A program made the translations under genes and the position numbers. Below the pieces are notes generated by a model. That model did no database searches and had not been told where the DNA came from. It saw only the letters and a list, made by a program, of their open reading frames with translations. Positions 5,348-10,659 of a DNA stretch of 10,659 nt are shown piece after piece (position 1 is the first letter of the stretch; every line of letters starts with the position of its first letter). Where the stretch lies: the NCBI GenBank assembly GCA_005882715.1, contig VBEI01000057.1, forward strand, positions 1 to 10,659, written 5' to 3'. The stretch is from Chloroflexota bacterium. Its GTDB lineage: Bacteria; Chloroflexota; Dehalococcoidia; SM23-28-2; RBG-16-64-32.

Positions 5348-6145
5348 CTAGCCCCAGGCCGCGCGCACCGCAGCCGCAGTCGCTTCGTCCGCCGGGAAGA
5401 GCGCCTCGATCGTCAACTCCGCCATCGTGATATCCAGCGCCGTACCGAACGTGGTCAGAGTGCTGAAGAAGCGCAGCTCGAGGTCTTCGCCGGCGAGAAA
5501 TACGAGGGGCACGAAGACGGCCGACATCGGGTCGTGGGAGTCAGCCTCGCAGACCCCCGGATAGCCACGAAACTCCTTCTCGAGTTCGAATAGCGCGTGA
5601 TCGCCCGTCAACACGGCCTGACGGTGGAGTTGCTCCATCAAGTGCGCGCTGTACTCCGCGAAGTTGACGATTCGGGGCGCCAGCCCGCCCGGGTGAAGCG
5701 TCACCCGCAGTGTGTTGATCGGTGGATCGAGTAGTTCAGGCGTTACGCCGCCGCTGAGGAGTGCCTGCGCCGGCCGGTTCGCGGAGATCAGGTCCCAGCG
5801 ACGATCGGTGACCACGGCCGGAAAAGGCTCGTGGCCGCCGAGCAGCCTGTCGAGCGCCTGCCGCACGGGCGCCATCTCTTGTGTATCGAGCGGCGTCTCG
5901 CGGTAGACCGGCGCGTATCCCGCGGCCAGCAGCATGACGTTCCGCTCTCGTAGCGGCACTTCCAACTGCTCGGCGAGATCGATCACCAGCTCGCGACTCG
6001 GCTGCGAACGCCCGGTCTCGACGAAGCTCAAATGGCGGGCCGAAACCTGCGCCTCAAGCGCGAGGTCGAGCTGGCTGAGACGGCGCCGTTGCCTCCAGTC
6101 GCGGAGCAGATCGCCCACCGTCGCCGTACGCGATGCAATGCTCAT
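5348..6145 (-). CDS. XRE-family regulator with MmyB-like ligand-binding domain
   Basis: The 265-aa protein has an N-terminal helix-turn-helix (about residues 10-65; LSQLDLALEAQVSARHLSFV is the recognition unit) and a C-terminal MmyB/MltR-like domain (about 95-262). The second domain is recognised by AVVTDRRWDLISANRPAQAL, NTLRVTLHPGGLAPRIVNF, SAVFVPLVFLAGEDLELRFF and TTFGTALDITMAELTIEALF. Regulators of this type usually control a neighbouring, often divergent, oxidoreductase or SnoaL-like gene. The domain has a PAS-like pocket suggested to bind fatty-acid-like ligands. Here it faces two SnoaL-like genes across 116 bases, which are its most likely targets along with itself. Length is typical and nothing is broken. 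Confidence 0.92.
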   Translation of the reverse strand: MSIASRTATVGDLLRDWRQRRRLSQLDLALEAQVSARHLSFVETGRSQPSRELVIDLAEQLEVPLRERNVMLLAAGYAPVYRETPLDTQEMAPVRQALDRLLGGHEPFPAVVTDRRWDLISANRPAQALLSGGVTPELLDPPINTLRVTLHPGGLAPRIVNFAEYSAHLMEQLHRQAVLTGDHALFELEKEFRGYPGVCEADSHDPMSAVFVPLVFLAGEDLELRFFSTLTTFGTALDITMAELTIEALFPADEATAAAVRAAWG

Positions 6146-6157
6146 GCGCTGATTCTA
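6146..6157 (-). promoter_or_regulatory. Leaderless-type promoter of the MmyB-like regulator
   Basis: TAGAAT (6157-6152) lies six bases before the regulator's ATG and no Shine-Dalgarno is present. This spacing places the transcription start on or next to the A of the start codon, the standard layout of leaderless mRNAs in many GC-rich bacteria. The -35 region is weak. Confidence 0.5.
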
Positions 6158-6201
6158 CCGCCGTCACCGCGCTTAGTCGCTTAACTCCGAGGTAATTGAG
6201 A

Positions 6202-6235
6202 CTTTTCCCGCTCCGCCCGAAGCTTGATGGAAAAG
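6202..6235. promoter_or_regulatory. Inverted repeat CTTTTCC/GGAAAAG, possible operator
   Basis: CTTTTCC (6202-6208) and GGAAAAG (6229-6235) form a 7-bp inverted repeat with 20 bases between. They are centred in the divergent region between the regulator and its presumed SnoaL-like targets. The position suits an operator for the MmyB-like regulator, but only one copy is seen in the window. Confidence 0.3.
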
Positions 6236-6261
6236 CAACGTTTATTCGAAAGGAGAACAAC

Positions 6262-6663
6262 ATGCTGCAACAGTCCACCGTTGTAGAGGAGCAGGCCCGA
6301 AGCCCGATGGTCGAAGGTTTCGCCCGCTTCTGGGCGAACCCCAACCCGGCGGTGCTCCCGCCGTTGCTCGCGGAGGATGTCGTCGGCCACTTTTCCGGCG
6401 ACCCGGAGCCCGTGCGCGGACGAGACGCTTACGTCGCCCGCATCGCGCAGTTCCTCCAACTACTCCCCGACCTCCGCCTTGAAGTCGCCGAATACGCCAC
6501 GAACGGCGAGTTCCACTTCATCCGCTGGATCGGGCGCGCGACCGGAGCAAAGGGTCCGGTAGAATTATCAGGCATCGATCGGATTCGTGTGCAAGACGGG
6601 CTGTTCACGGAGAACTTCGTCGTCTTCGACACCGCGCGCTTCGCCGCCCTCATCGGCGGCTAA
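6262..6663 (+). CDS. SnoaL-like (NTF2 fold) protein, 133 aa
   Basis: The start MLQQSTVVEEQARSPMVEGF is chosen because AAAGGAG lies just upstream of this ATG; the frame is open further back to 6196 without support. The block FARFWANPNPAVLPPLLAED, the tract HFSGDPEPVRGRDAYVARIA, DLRLEVAEYATNGEFHFIRW, ELSGIDRIRVQDGLFTENFV and a final FDTARFAALIG are the standard elements of SnoaL_2-type proteins. These bind or convert small molecules in a barrel pocket; the ligand is unknown. Only distant similarity links it to the next gene, 48 bases downstream, with which it forms an operon. Divergence from the MmyB-like regulator suggests ligand-responsive control. Confidence 0.85.
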   Translation: MLQQSTVVEEQARSPMVEGFARFWANPNPAVLPPLLAEDVVGHFSGDPEPVRGRDAYVARIAQFLQLLPDLRLEVAEYATNGEFHFIRWIGRATGAKGPVELSGIDRIRVQDGLFTENFVVFDTARFAALIGG

Positions 6664-6711
6664 GACCGCAGGCTCCTAACGCAATCCAAAGCACAGAGAA
6701 GGAGGATTCTC

Positions 6712-7101
6712 ATGGCAGAAGTAATGACCCAGGACCTGACGGCCACGGTCGACGCCTACTTCGCGATGTGGAACGAAGAGGACACCACGAAGCGTGCCCA
6801 GCACATCGAGGAGGCATGGGCGGACAACGGCCGCTACGTAGATCCGGCCCGCGATGCCGAGGGCCACGCCGCGCTCAACGACACGGTGTCCGCCGCGCGC
6901 CCGCACTTCCCCGGGCACACAGTCCGCCGCACCAGCGCCATCGACTCGCATCACGACCAGCTCCGCTTCGCCTGGCAGGTCGTGGGCCCCGACGGTAGCG
7001 TTCCGGTCGCTGGGATCGACGTCGGCGTCTTGGCGCCCGACGGCCGCCTTCAGCGGATCACCGGCTTCTTCGGCGAGCTCGCTCAGGAGGGCGCCGCCTA
7101 G
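6712..7101 (+). CDS. SnoaL/NTF2-like protein, 129 aa, paralog of the gene at 3674-4042
   Basis: GGAGG lies just before the ATG at 6712, giving the start MAEVMTQDLTATVDAYFAMW; a second ATG at 6724 is possible. Shared with the paralog are AYxAxWNExD, AWADxGRYxDP, TSxIDxHHxxLRFAW, PDGS, GID and DGRLQxIxGFFG, with an ungapped alignment. The paired His in IDSHHD and the RYVDP segment line the pocket region in this superfamily, but a catalytic role here is unproven. The gene is second in the operon opposite the MmyB-like regulator. The two paralogs lie about 2.7 kb apart in opposite orientation, which looks like a local duplication or two related cassettes. Confidence 0.85.
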   Translation: MAEVMTQDLTATVDAYFAMWNEEDTTKRAQHIEEAWADNGRYVDPARDAEGHAALNDTVSAARPHFPGHTVRRTSAIDSHHDQLRFAWQVVGPDGSVPVAGIDVGVLAPDGRLQRITGFFGELAQEGAA

Positions 7102-7127
7102 CTCGAGGCCCGCGCTATCATTGCTGG

Positions 7128-7418
7128 GTGCCCATCAGCGCCCGCGCTAATCCCGGCAATCGCGAATATCGCTGCTCCTCCGGCCGGATTCGCCTAGCGG
7201 TCCAGACGGAGGAGCAGTGGCATTCGCTGGCCGTTTGCCTCGGCCGCCCGGAGTTAGCCTACGCAGGCGCGTGGGAGGCCGTGGGCAAGTCACATCCAGA
7301 CGGAGAGGTCGCGCTGGTCCTTCAGGAGATCTTCGCCGAAGACCCGGCCGAACTATGGGCGAAGCGACTGAAGGCGCACGGCGTGCCATCCGAGTCGTCT
7401 TCCCGAAACCCAGCGTAA
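7128..7418 (+). pseudogene. CaiB/BaiF-type (class III) CoA-transferase fragment
   Basis: The frame from a GTG at 7128 encodes NREYRCSSGRIRLAVQTEEQ, then WHSLAVCLGRPELAY, then LVLQEIFAEDPAELWAKRLK and AHGVP. This is the order seen in the C-terminal third of family III CoA-transferases ('ct.dG..lalav.t..qW..lc..lGrpela', 'l...fa..paaeW...L...gvP'). A full enzyme has about 400 residues with the catalytic Asp far upstream; that part and the end after GVP are missing. No Shine-Dalgarno is present. It is a remnant left behind the SnoaL-like operon, and similarity stops near 7395. Confidence 0.7.
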
Positions 7419-7530
7419 GGGCGCACCACGCGTGCGATCGGTCGGACTGGCTTCTGGGGACGTACTCGCTTTACCAACTAGGCTCTCGGGCTAGCGTTTG
7501 TGCTGCATCCCTACGCATTCCGTCGCCAGG

Positions 7531-7559
7531 CGGCCGACGGGACTCGGTGCCGTCGGTCG
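7531..7559. terminator. Hairpin between convergent genes
   Basis: CGGCCGACGG (7531-7540) pairs with CCGTCGGTCG (7550-7559) over 10 bp, including one G-T, around a 9-base loop. It lies 30 bases beyond the 3' end of the secreted-protein gene and after the CoA-transferase remnant. No T-run follows, so it could be a two-way stop or a transcript-stabilising hairpin. I see nothing else in 7419-7588. Confidence 0.4.
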
Positions 7560-7588
7560 GCGCTTGGAGAGATTCGTGTCGAGCGGTT

Positions 7589-8278
7589 CTAATCCACGAG
7601 GCAGTCTCCGTGCTCGGAATAATTGAGCGCGGTCTTGCCGATGGTGGCGAACGACGACGATTCTCCGCCGGTAAATTCTAAACTGCCGGCGGAGACCGTG
7701 CCGGAAGCCACGGCGTTATACCTGCTTTGAAGGGAGAGGCTTGAGTTGATGTGGCAGTGTTCTCCCACGCCTACGAAGTGCTCGACACTATGCACCCGAG
7801 AATACGGGGGCAAGCCGGCCCACGAAAGGTCGATAACGAGTGTGGTCAGAGAGCACCCAGCCGGAAGCGGATCAGGGTCGGGGAAGGGAATCCTAAACGC
7901 GCACTCGATCGCGGGAGCGCTGGTTAGAAGCTTGGCGCGCTCGACCGTCCCGTAGAGGTGAAGTTGGCCTTTTGGCATCTCGGCGTTGATGGCCCTGATC
8001 TGATGGACTATGGCGCCACTGCTGTCGAACTCGATGTATGACGCGAACAGCAGCGATATGTCGCTCGAGCGCGCCGCGGGCATGGCGTCGACGACGACAC
8101 GCTTGAGGCTACCGTCTGGCTGCGGAAATTCCCAGCTGGCGAAGGCGTCGTGGTAGGCCTCGCTGATCGAGTAGGGCTGGTCGGCAGACGCGGGCGCTGC
8201 GAAGAGGACCGGCACCCCAAAGGCAGCAACCAGAAGCAGGGAAACGAGCCGGAACCGTCCGGTCATGTACGAACGCAT
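7589..8278 (-). CDS. Secreted protein of unknown function, 229 aa
   Basis: The N-terminus is a Sec signal peptide: MRSYMTGRFR, a hydrophobic core LVSLLLVAAFGVPVLF and the cleavage site AAPASA|DQ after residue 32. GGAGG is well placed before the ATG. The mature part of about 197 residues is rich in Ser, Ala and beta-type segments. It has four Cys outside the signal (IECAF, AGCSL, EHCHIN, GDCLVD), enough for two disulfides, and a HSVEHFVGVGEHCH segment with several His. No TM anchor or LPXTG-like end is seen. I do not recognise the family. Size and composition suggest an extracellular beta-sandwich-like protein, which is inference. The gene is single, divergent from the acyl-CoA dehydrogenase. 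Confidence 0.75.
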   Translation of the reverse strand: MRSYMTGRFRLVSLLLVAAFGVPVLFAAPASADQPYSISEAYHDAFASWEFPQPDGSLKRVVVDAMPAARSSDISLLFASYIEFDSSGAIVHQIRAINAEMPKGQLHLYGTVERAKLLTSAPAIECAFRIPFPDPDPLPAGCSLTTLVIDLSWAGLPPYSRVHSVEHFVGVGEHCHINSSLSLQSRYNAVASGTVSAGSLEFTGGESSSFATIGKTALNYSEHGDCLVD

Positions 8279-8301
8279 GATCCCCTCCCCGCGGGGTCGG
8301 T

Positions 8302-8310
8302 ATGATAACA
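8302..8310 (-). promoter_or_regulatory. Extended -10 promoter of the secreted-protein gene
   Basis: TGTTATCAT (8310-8302, minus strand) matches the extended -10 form TGnTATnnT. It lies about 24 bases before the ATG. The palindrome CCCCGCGGGG (8287-8296) sits at the expected transcription start. A conventional -35 is not evident. Confidence 0.45.
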
Positions 8311-8401
8311 GGTCAACGAATTAACCCTAGTTTAACATTCCAGGATTCGCGTATCCACACGAGAACTCAAGTGGTCACGGCCCGGCGGTCGACCCGTCCT
8401 G

Positions 8402-8407
8402 TACAAT
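8402..8407 (+). promoter_or_regulatory. Candidate -10 of the acyl-CoA dehydrogenase gene
   Basis: TACAAT is a close -10 match, preceded by TG, and lies 35 bases before the ATG at 8443. The -35 region is not convincing. Confidence 0.4.
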
Positions 8408-8442
8408 ACGCCTGCACCGATTAAGCAAACCGAGACAGAACC

Positions 8443-9603
8443 ATGGACTACGAACTCTCCGACGCTCATAAGCTCATCCGGGACACTGCCCGGCGCATCG
8501 CCAGGGAGAAGGTCGCCCCGCGCGCCGCTGAACTCGACGAGAGCGGCGAATACCCGCACGACATCTTCGGCGTATTCGCTGAGGCCGGCCTCCTCGGGCT
8601 GACCATCCCGGAGCAGTACGGCGGCTCTGGTGCCGGCTTCCTCGCGCTCGCGCTTGCCGTCGAGGAGACCGCCAAGCACGATAACGCTTGCTCGCTGATC
8701 CTGCTCCTTTCGGCGCTTTCGACGCAGCCCATCAACCTCGGCGGCTCGGACGACCAGAAGCGAGAGTGGCTCTCGAAATCCGCCGTCGGCGCCATCAAGG
8801 GCGCCTTCTGCCTTACCGAACCCAATACAGGCTCCGACGCCGCCAACCTCGAGTCGCGCGCTCGCCACGACGGCGCCGACTACGTCATCGACGGCGAGAA
8901 GGTGTACATCTCCGGCGGTTCGGTCGCCGATTACGTCTGCTTCTTCGCCAAGACGACGGAGGATGGGACGAGCGCCATCTCCGGCTTCATCGTGCCGACC
9001 GACTCGCCCGGCTACTCCGTCCCCCGCTGCGACCGCAAGATGGGCGTGATGGGCGTCCCGACCGCGAACATCGTTCTTCAAGACTGCCGAGTCTCAGCCG
9101 CCAACCGCATCGGCGACGAGGGGCGCGGCTTTCGCACCGCGATGCTCACGCTGAACACTTGTCGCCCGGTTGTCGGCGCAAGGGGCCTCGGCCTCGCCGA
9201 GGGGTGCATCGCCTACGCACTGGAGTACGCCCGTCAGCGCAAGACATTCGGCGTGCCGCTCGTGGACCACCAGGCGATCCAGTTCATGCTCGCCGACGCC
9301 GCCATTGAGATCGAGGCTTCCCGCCACCTCGTCTATCACGCAGCCACGCTGGTGGACCAGGGGAAATACGACCGGCAGCACGCCCCCTACCTCTCGATGG
9401 CCAAGACCATGGCCACGGAGATGGCGAACCGCGTCGCCTCGGACGCCATCCAGATCCTGGGCGCGCAGGGATACATGAAGGACCATCCGCTGGAGCGCCA
9501 TTACCGCGACGCCCGCCAGCTGATGATTGTGGAAGGAACGTCGCAAATCCAGCGGCTCGTCATCGCCCGGGCCATGATCCAAGGCGAGATCAACTACTGG
9601 TGA
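8443..9603 (+). CDS. Acyl-CoA dehydrogenase, 386 aa
   Basis: This FAD enzyme introduces the alpha-beta double bond into an acyl-CoA thioester and passes electrons to ETF. All three domains are present at normal length. The N-terminal helical part includes ELDESGEYP and IPEQYGGSG (55-63). The middle beta domain has CLTEPNTGSDAA (123-134). The C-terminal part has YARQRKTFGVPLVDHQAIQF, ILGAQGYMKDHPLERHYRDA and IVEGTSQIQRLVIAR. The catalytic base is most likely Glu364 in VEGTSQIQR, the position used by short- and medium-chain enzymes. The sequence resembles butyryl-CoA or short/branched-chain dehydrogenases; the exact chain length cannot be told. The gene is alone, with no ETF or thiolase beside it. 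The upstream CoA-transferase remnant hints that more of a CoA pathway once stood nearby. Confidence 0.95.
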   Translation: MDYELSDAHKLIRDTARRIAREKVAPRAAELDESGEYPHDIFGVFAEAGLLGLTIPEQYGGSGAGFLALALAVEETAKHDNACSLILLLSALSTQPINLGGSDDQKREWLSKSAVGAIKGAFCLTEPNTGSDAANLESRARHDGADYVIDGEKVYISGGSVADYVCFFAKTTEDGTSAISGFIVPTDSPGYSVPRCDRKMGVMGVPTANIVLQDCRVSAANRIGDEGRGFRTAMLTLNTCRPVVGARGLGLAEGCIAYALEYARQRKTFGVPLVDHQAIQFMLADAAIEIEASRHLVYHAATLVDQGKYDRQHAPYLSMAKTMATEMANRVASDAIQILGAQGYMKDHPLERHYRDARQLMIVEGTSQIQRLVIARAMIQGEINYW

Positions 9604-9606
9604 TGC

Positions 9607-9644
9607 TTGACGAATGCATAAACTTAAGGCATACTGCCAAGGCA
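9607..9644 (+). promoter_or_regulatory. vapBC promoter with overlapping operator-like repeats
   Basis: TTGACG (9607-9612), a 17-base spacer and CATACT (9630-9635) form the best-spaced sigma-70-type promoter in the window. Over the -10 and start site lie GGCA-TAC-TGCC (9628-9638) and TGCC-AA-GGCA (9635-9644), interlocked inverted repeats. They would suit autorepression by the VapB-VapC complex, as is usual for this toxin class. Confidence 0.55.
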
Positions 9645-9654
9645 CGGGTCGACT

Positions 9655-9864
9655 ATGCGAACGACACTAGATATTGACGAGGCAATTCTCGAACAAGCGA
9701 TGGAATACGCCGATGGCATGAGTAAGAAGGCGCTTGTTGAGACCGCTCTGGAAGAATACGTGAACGCTAGGAGGCGTGAATCGCTCGTAGCGGCGATCCA
9801 AAAAGGCGATCTCGGAATCGATTTGACCATAGAAGAGTTGCGAAAGATGCGGGGGTGTCCGTAA
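9655..9864 (+). CDS. vapB: VapB-type antitoxin, 69 aa
   Basis: MRTTLDIDEAILEQAMEYAD is a ribbon-helix-helix start (strand, then helix), followed by MSKKALVETALEEYVNARRR, the second RHH helix typical of the VapB_antitoxin family. The C-terminal part (LVAAIQKGDLGIDLTIEELRKMR) is the toxin-wrapping tail. Antitoxins of this kind dimerise, bind the promoter and mask the VapC active site. No Shine-Dalgarno is visible before the ATG; the start is fixed by homology. The partner toxin frame begins inside its last codons. Local A/T content is higher than in the acyl-CoA dehydrogenase gene, in line with a mobile toxin-antitoxin cassette. Confidence 0.88.
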   Translation: MRTTLDIDEAILEQAMEYADGMSKKALVETALEEYVNARRRESLVAAIQKGDLGIDLTIEELRKMRGCP

Positions 9865-10284
9865 ACGGACGCAGAACAGTACCTTGTCGACACCTCGGCT
9901 TGGATCGGATTGCAGAGGGGTACATTACCGGCTTCTTTCGGTAGCCGCTTCGCTTCGCTAGTGGCGGCGCGATCTGTTGCAACGAACGACGTAATTAGGG
10001 TCGAAATGCTGGTTGGCTGTCGCACGCCGCAAGAGTACGCAATCAACGACCAACGATTTCGAGGATTGAACCAGCTAGCAATCGCGCGGGATATATGGGA
10101 CGCCGCTGCAGGATTAGGTTTCGCACTTCGACGTAGAGGCGTGACGACAGCGTTCCCAGACCTCCTAATTGCCGCGTCTGCTCTGCAACATAGCGCGATC
10201 GTCGTTCACGCCGATGCTGACTTCGATCTCATCGCCCAGCACTCTGACCTACGCGTCGAAAGCTACGTCGAATCCAGCGTTTAA
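9855..10284 (+). pseudogene. vapC: VapC-type PIN-domain toxin, apparent one-base frameshift at the start
   Basis: From 9865 the frame reads TDAEQYLVDTSAWIGLQRG and onward to 10284 as a full PIN domain. It has the first Asp in YLVDTSAWI, Glu in VIRVEMLVG, and Asp in AFPDLLIAASA and in HADADFD. There is no ATG, GTG or TTG in this frame before the first catalytic Asp, and TAA at 9862-9864 closes it upstream. A GTG at 9855, overlapping the end of vapB, would give MSVTDAEQYLVDTSAWI if the AAA at 9863-9865 had one A less. As it stands, a TTG at 9910 gives a 124-aa product without the first Asp, expected to be inactive. Alternatives are an assembly error or an unusual ACG start at 9865. Confidence 0.75.
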
Positions 10285-10291
10285 TCCGCCC

Positions 10292-10324
10292 GTAACACTC
10301 CCCTAACTCCCGTGTAACACACCC
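10292..10324 (+). promoter_or_regulatory. Three tandem 11-bp repeats, Pho-box-like
   Basis: GTAACACTCCC (10292-10302), CTAACTCCCGT (10303-10313) and GTAACACACCC (10314-10324) share STAACWC at an exact 11-base period. Directly repeated 11-bp half-sites, with the box replacing the -35, are the known layout of PhoB/PhoP targets in phosphate-starvation promoters. A loose -10-like CAATAG or TAGGGT follows at 10331-10340. Another OmpR-type response regulator could bind the same layout. Confidence 0.5.
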
Positions 10325-10419
10325 GCGCGACAATAGGGTTGTGATGGACACATCGACCAGCACCTTACTGCGAGCCCTCCGGTCAGGATCGGTCGTGTTT
10401 TGTCCACTCCCTTTGGGCC

Positions 10420-10459
10420 GCGGGGGCGAGGGCGGCACACCCCCTACCCTCGTCCCCGC
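10420..10459 (+). promoter_or_regulatory. 13-bp hairpin in the leader of the small membrane protein
   Basis: GCGGGGGCGAGGG (10420-10432) pairs with CCCTCGTCCCCGC (10447-10459), including one G-T, around a 14-base loop. No T-run follows, so it is not a standard terminator. It ends 23 bases before the Shine-Dalgarno of the next gene and may control translation or transcript stability. Confidence 0.5.
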
Positions 10460-10492
10460 TCATCACGATGAGCCAGCCGGCAGGAGGTCCCC

Positions 10493-10633
10493 ATGAGAAA
10501 GGCAGCTCTATTGATGGCTACGCCCGGCGTAGCCGTCGGTTACTTTCTGCTTCTCGCCTATATTCTCAATCGTGTGAAGCCGATGCCCATTACCTTCTTA
10601 CCCGAGATCGCGCGCGATCCGGTATCAACCTGA
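10493..10633 (+). CDS. Small single-pass membrane protein, 46 aa
   Basis: GGAGG (10483-10487) lies five bases before ATG. The product starts MRKAALLMATPG, has one hydrophobic segment VAVGYFLLLAYIL (about residues 13-25) preceded by positive charges, and ends in a short polar tail with TFLPEIARDPVST. It is too short for a domain call and I recognise no family. It could be a membrane anchor or a regulatory small protein. Upstream are the Pho-box-like repeats and a strong hairpin, suggesting phosphate-dependent expression; whatever follows at 10634 onward is cut off by the window edge. Confidence 0.55.
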   Translation: MRKAALLMATPGVAVGYFLLLAYILNRVKPMPITFLPEIARDPVST

Positions 10634-10659
10634 GGTCGCCTGCCCAGACGCGCCCTCCC

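Noticed and set aside
10344..10496. 50-codon ORF whose TGA overlaps the ATG of the small membrane protein, a possible leader peptide
   Set aside because: It has no Shine-Dalgarno, its product is Pro/Gly/Arg-rich, and it runs through the 13-bp hairpin; the ATGA overlap may be chance. Worth a look only if conserved in relatives.
1..10659. CRISPR arrays, insertion sequences, integrase genes or attachment sites
   Set aside because: No regularly spaced repeats longer than the heptamers and 11-mers described, no transposase or recombinase motifs on either strand, and no paired terminal repeats.

Overview
This is a GC-rich bacterial chromosomal window holding about a dozen real genes, several broken ones, and an unusually structured stretch upstream of two ribosomal protein genes. 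The gene mix would fit a Chloroflexota-like or similar high-GC, acyl-CoA-metabolising bacterium: an MmyB-type regulator, SnoaL/NTF2-like proteins, DinB, an SDR, an acyl-CoA dehydrogenase, a CaiB/BaiF remnant and VapBC. The taxonomic guess is an inference from gene content and base composition, and no gene here is diagnostic.

Layout. 1-318 (minus) is the start of a GNAT acetyltransferase that runs off the left edge. Two heptanucleotide repeat tracts (333-392) and a 63-aa unknown gene follow. 741-1433 (plus) is a sugar-1-phosphate nucleotidyltransferase. It is followed by a third heptamer tract and about 670 bases without a gene. That stretch carries three diverged copies of a hairpin module, a 17-bp perfect inverted repeat, two terminator-like hairpins and, just before rplM, a 9-bp GC stem. 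rplM and rpsI (L13, S9) overlap as ATGA, and L13 has a basic Ala/Pro/Arg-rich tail of about 60 residues. On the minus strand come a frameshifted DinB gene and a SnoaL-like gene, divergent from an SDR oxidoreductase (4106-4936). A 5'-truncated vapC sits directly behind the SDR.

5348-7101 is a regulatory pair. An XRE/MmyB-type regulator (minus, apparently leaderless) faces two SnoaL-like genes, and the second of these is a clear paralog of the SnoaL gene at 3674-4042. A CaiB/BaiF CoA-transferase fragment and an orphan secreted protein follow. An acyl-CoA dehydrogenase (8443-9603) is the only complete catabolic gene. A vapB antitoxin follows with a well-spaced promoter, and its vapC partner is apparently knocked out of frame by one extra base.

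The right end (10285-10659) has three tandem 11-bp repeats in PhoB/PhoP-box style, a 13-bp hairpin and a tiny single-TM protein gene.

The recurring theme is gene decay: two truncated genes and two single-base frameshifts within 7 kb. Both frameshifts sit at short homopolymers, so sequencing or assembly error must be ruled out. The best candidates for something undescribed are the repeated attenuator-like RNA region at 1507-1849 and the Pho-box-like leader at the right edge.
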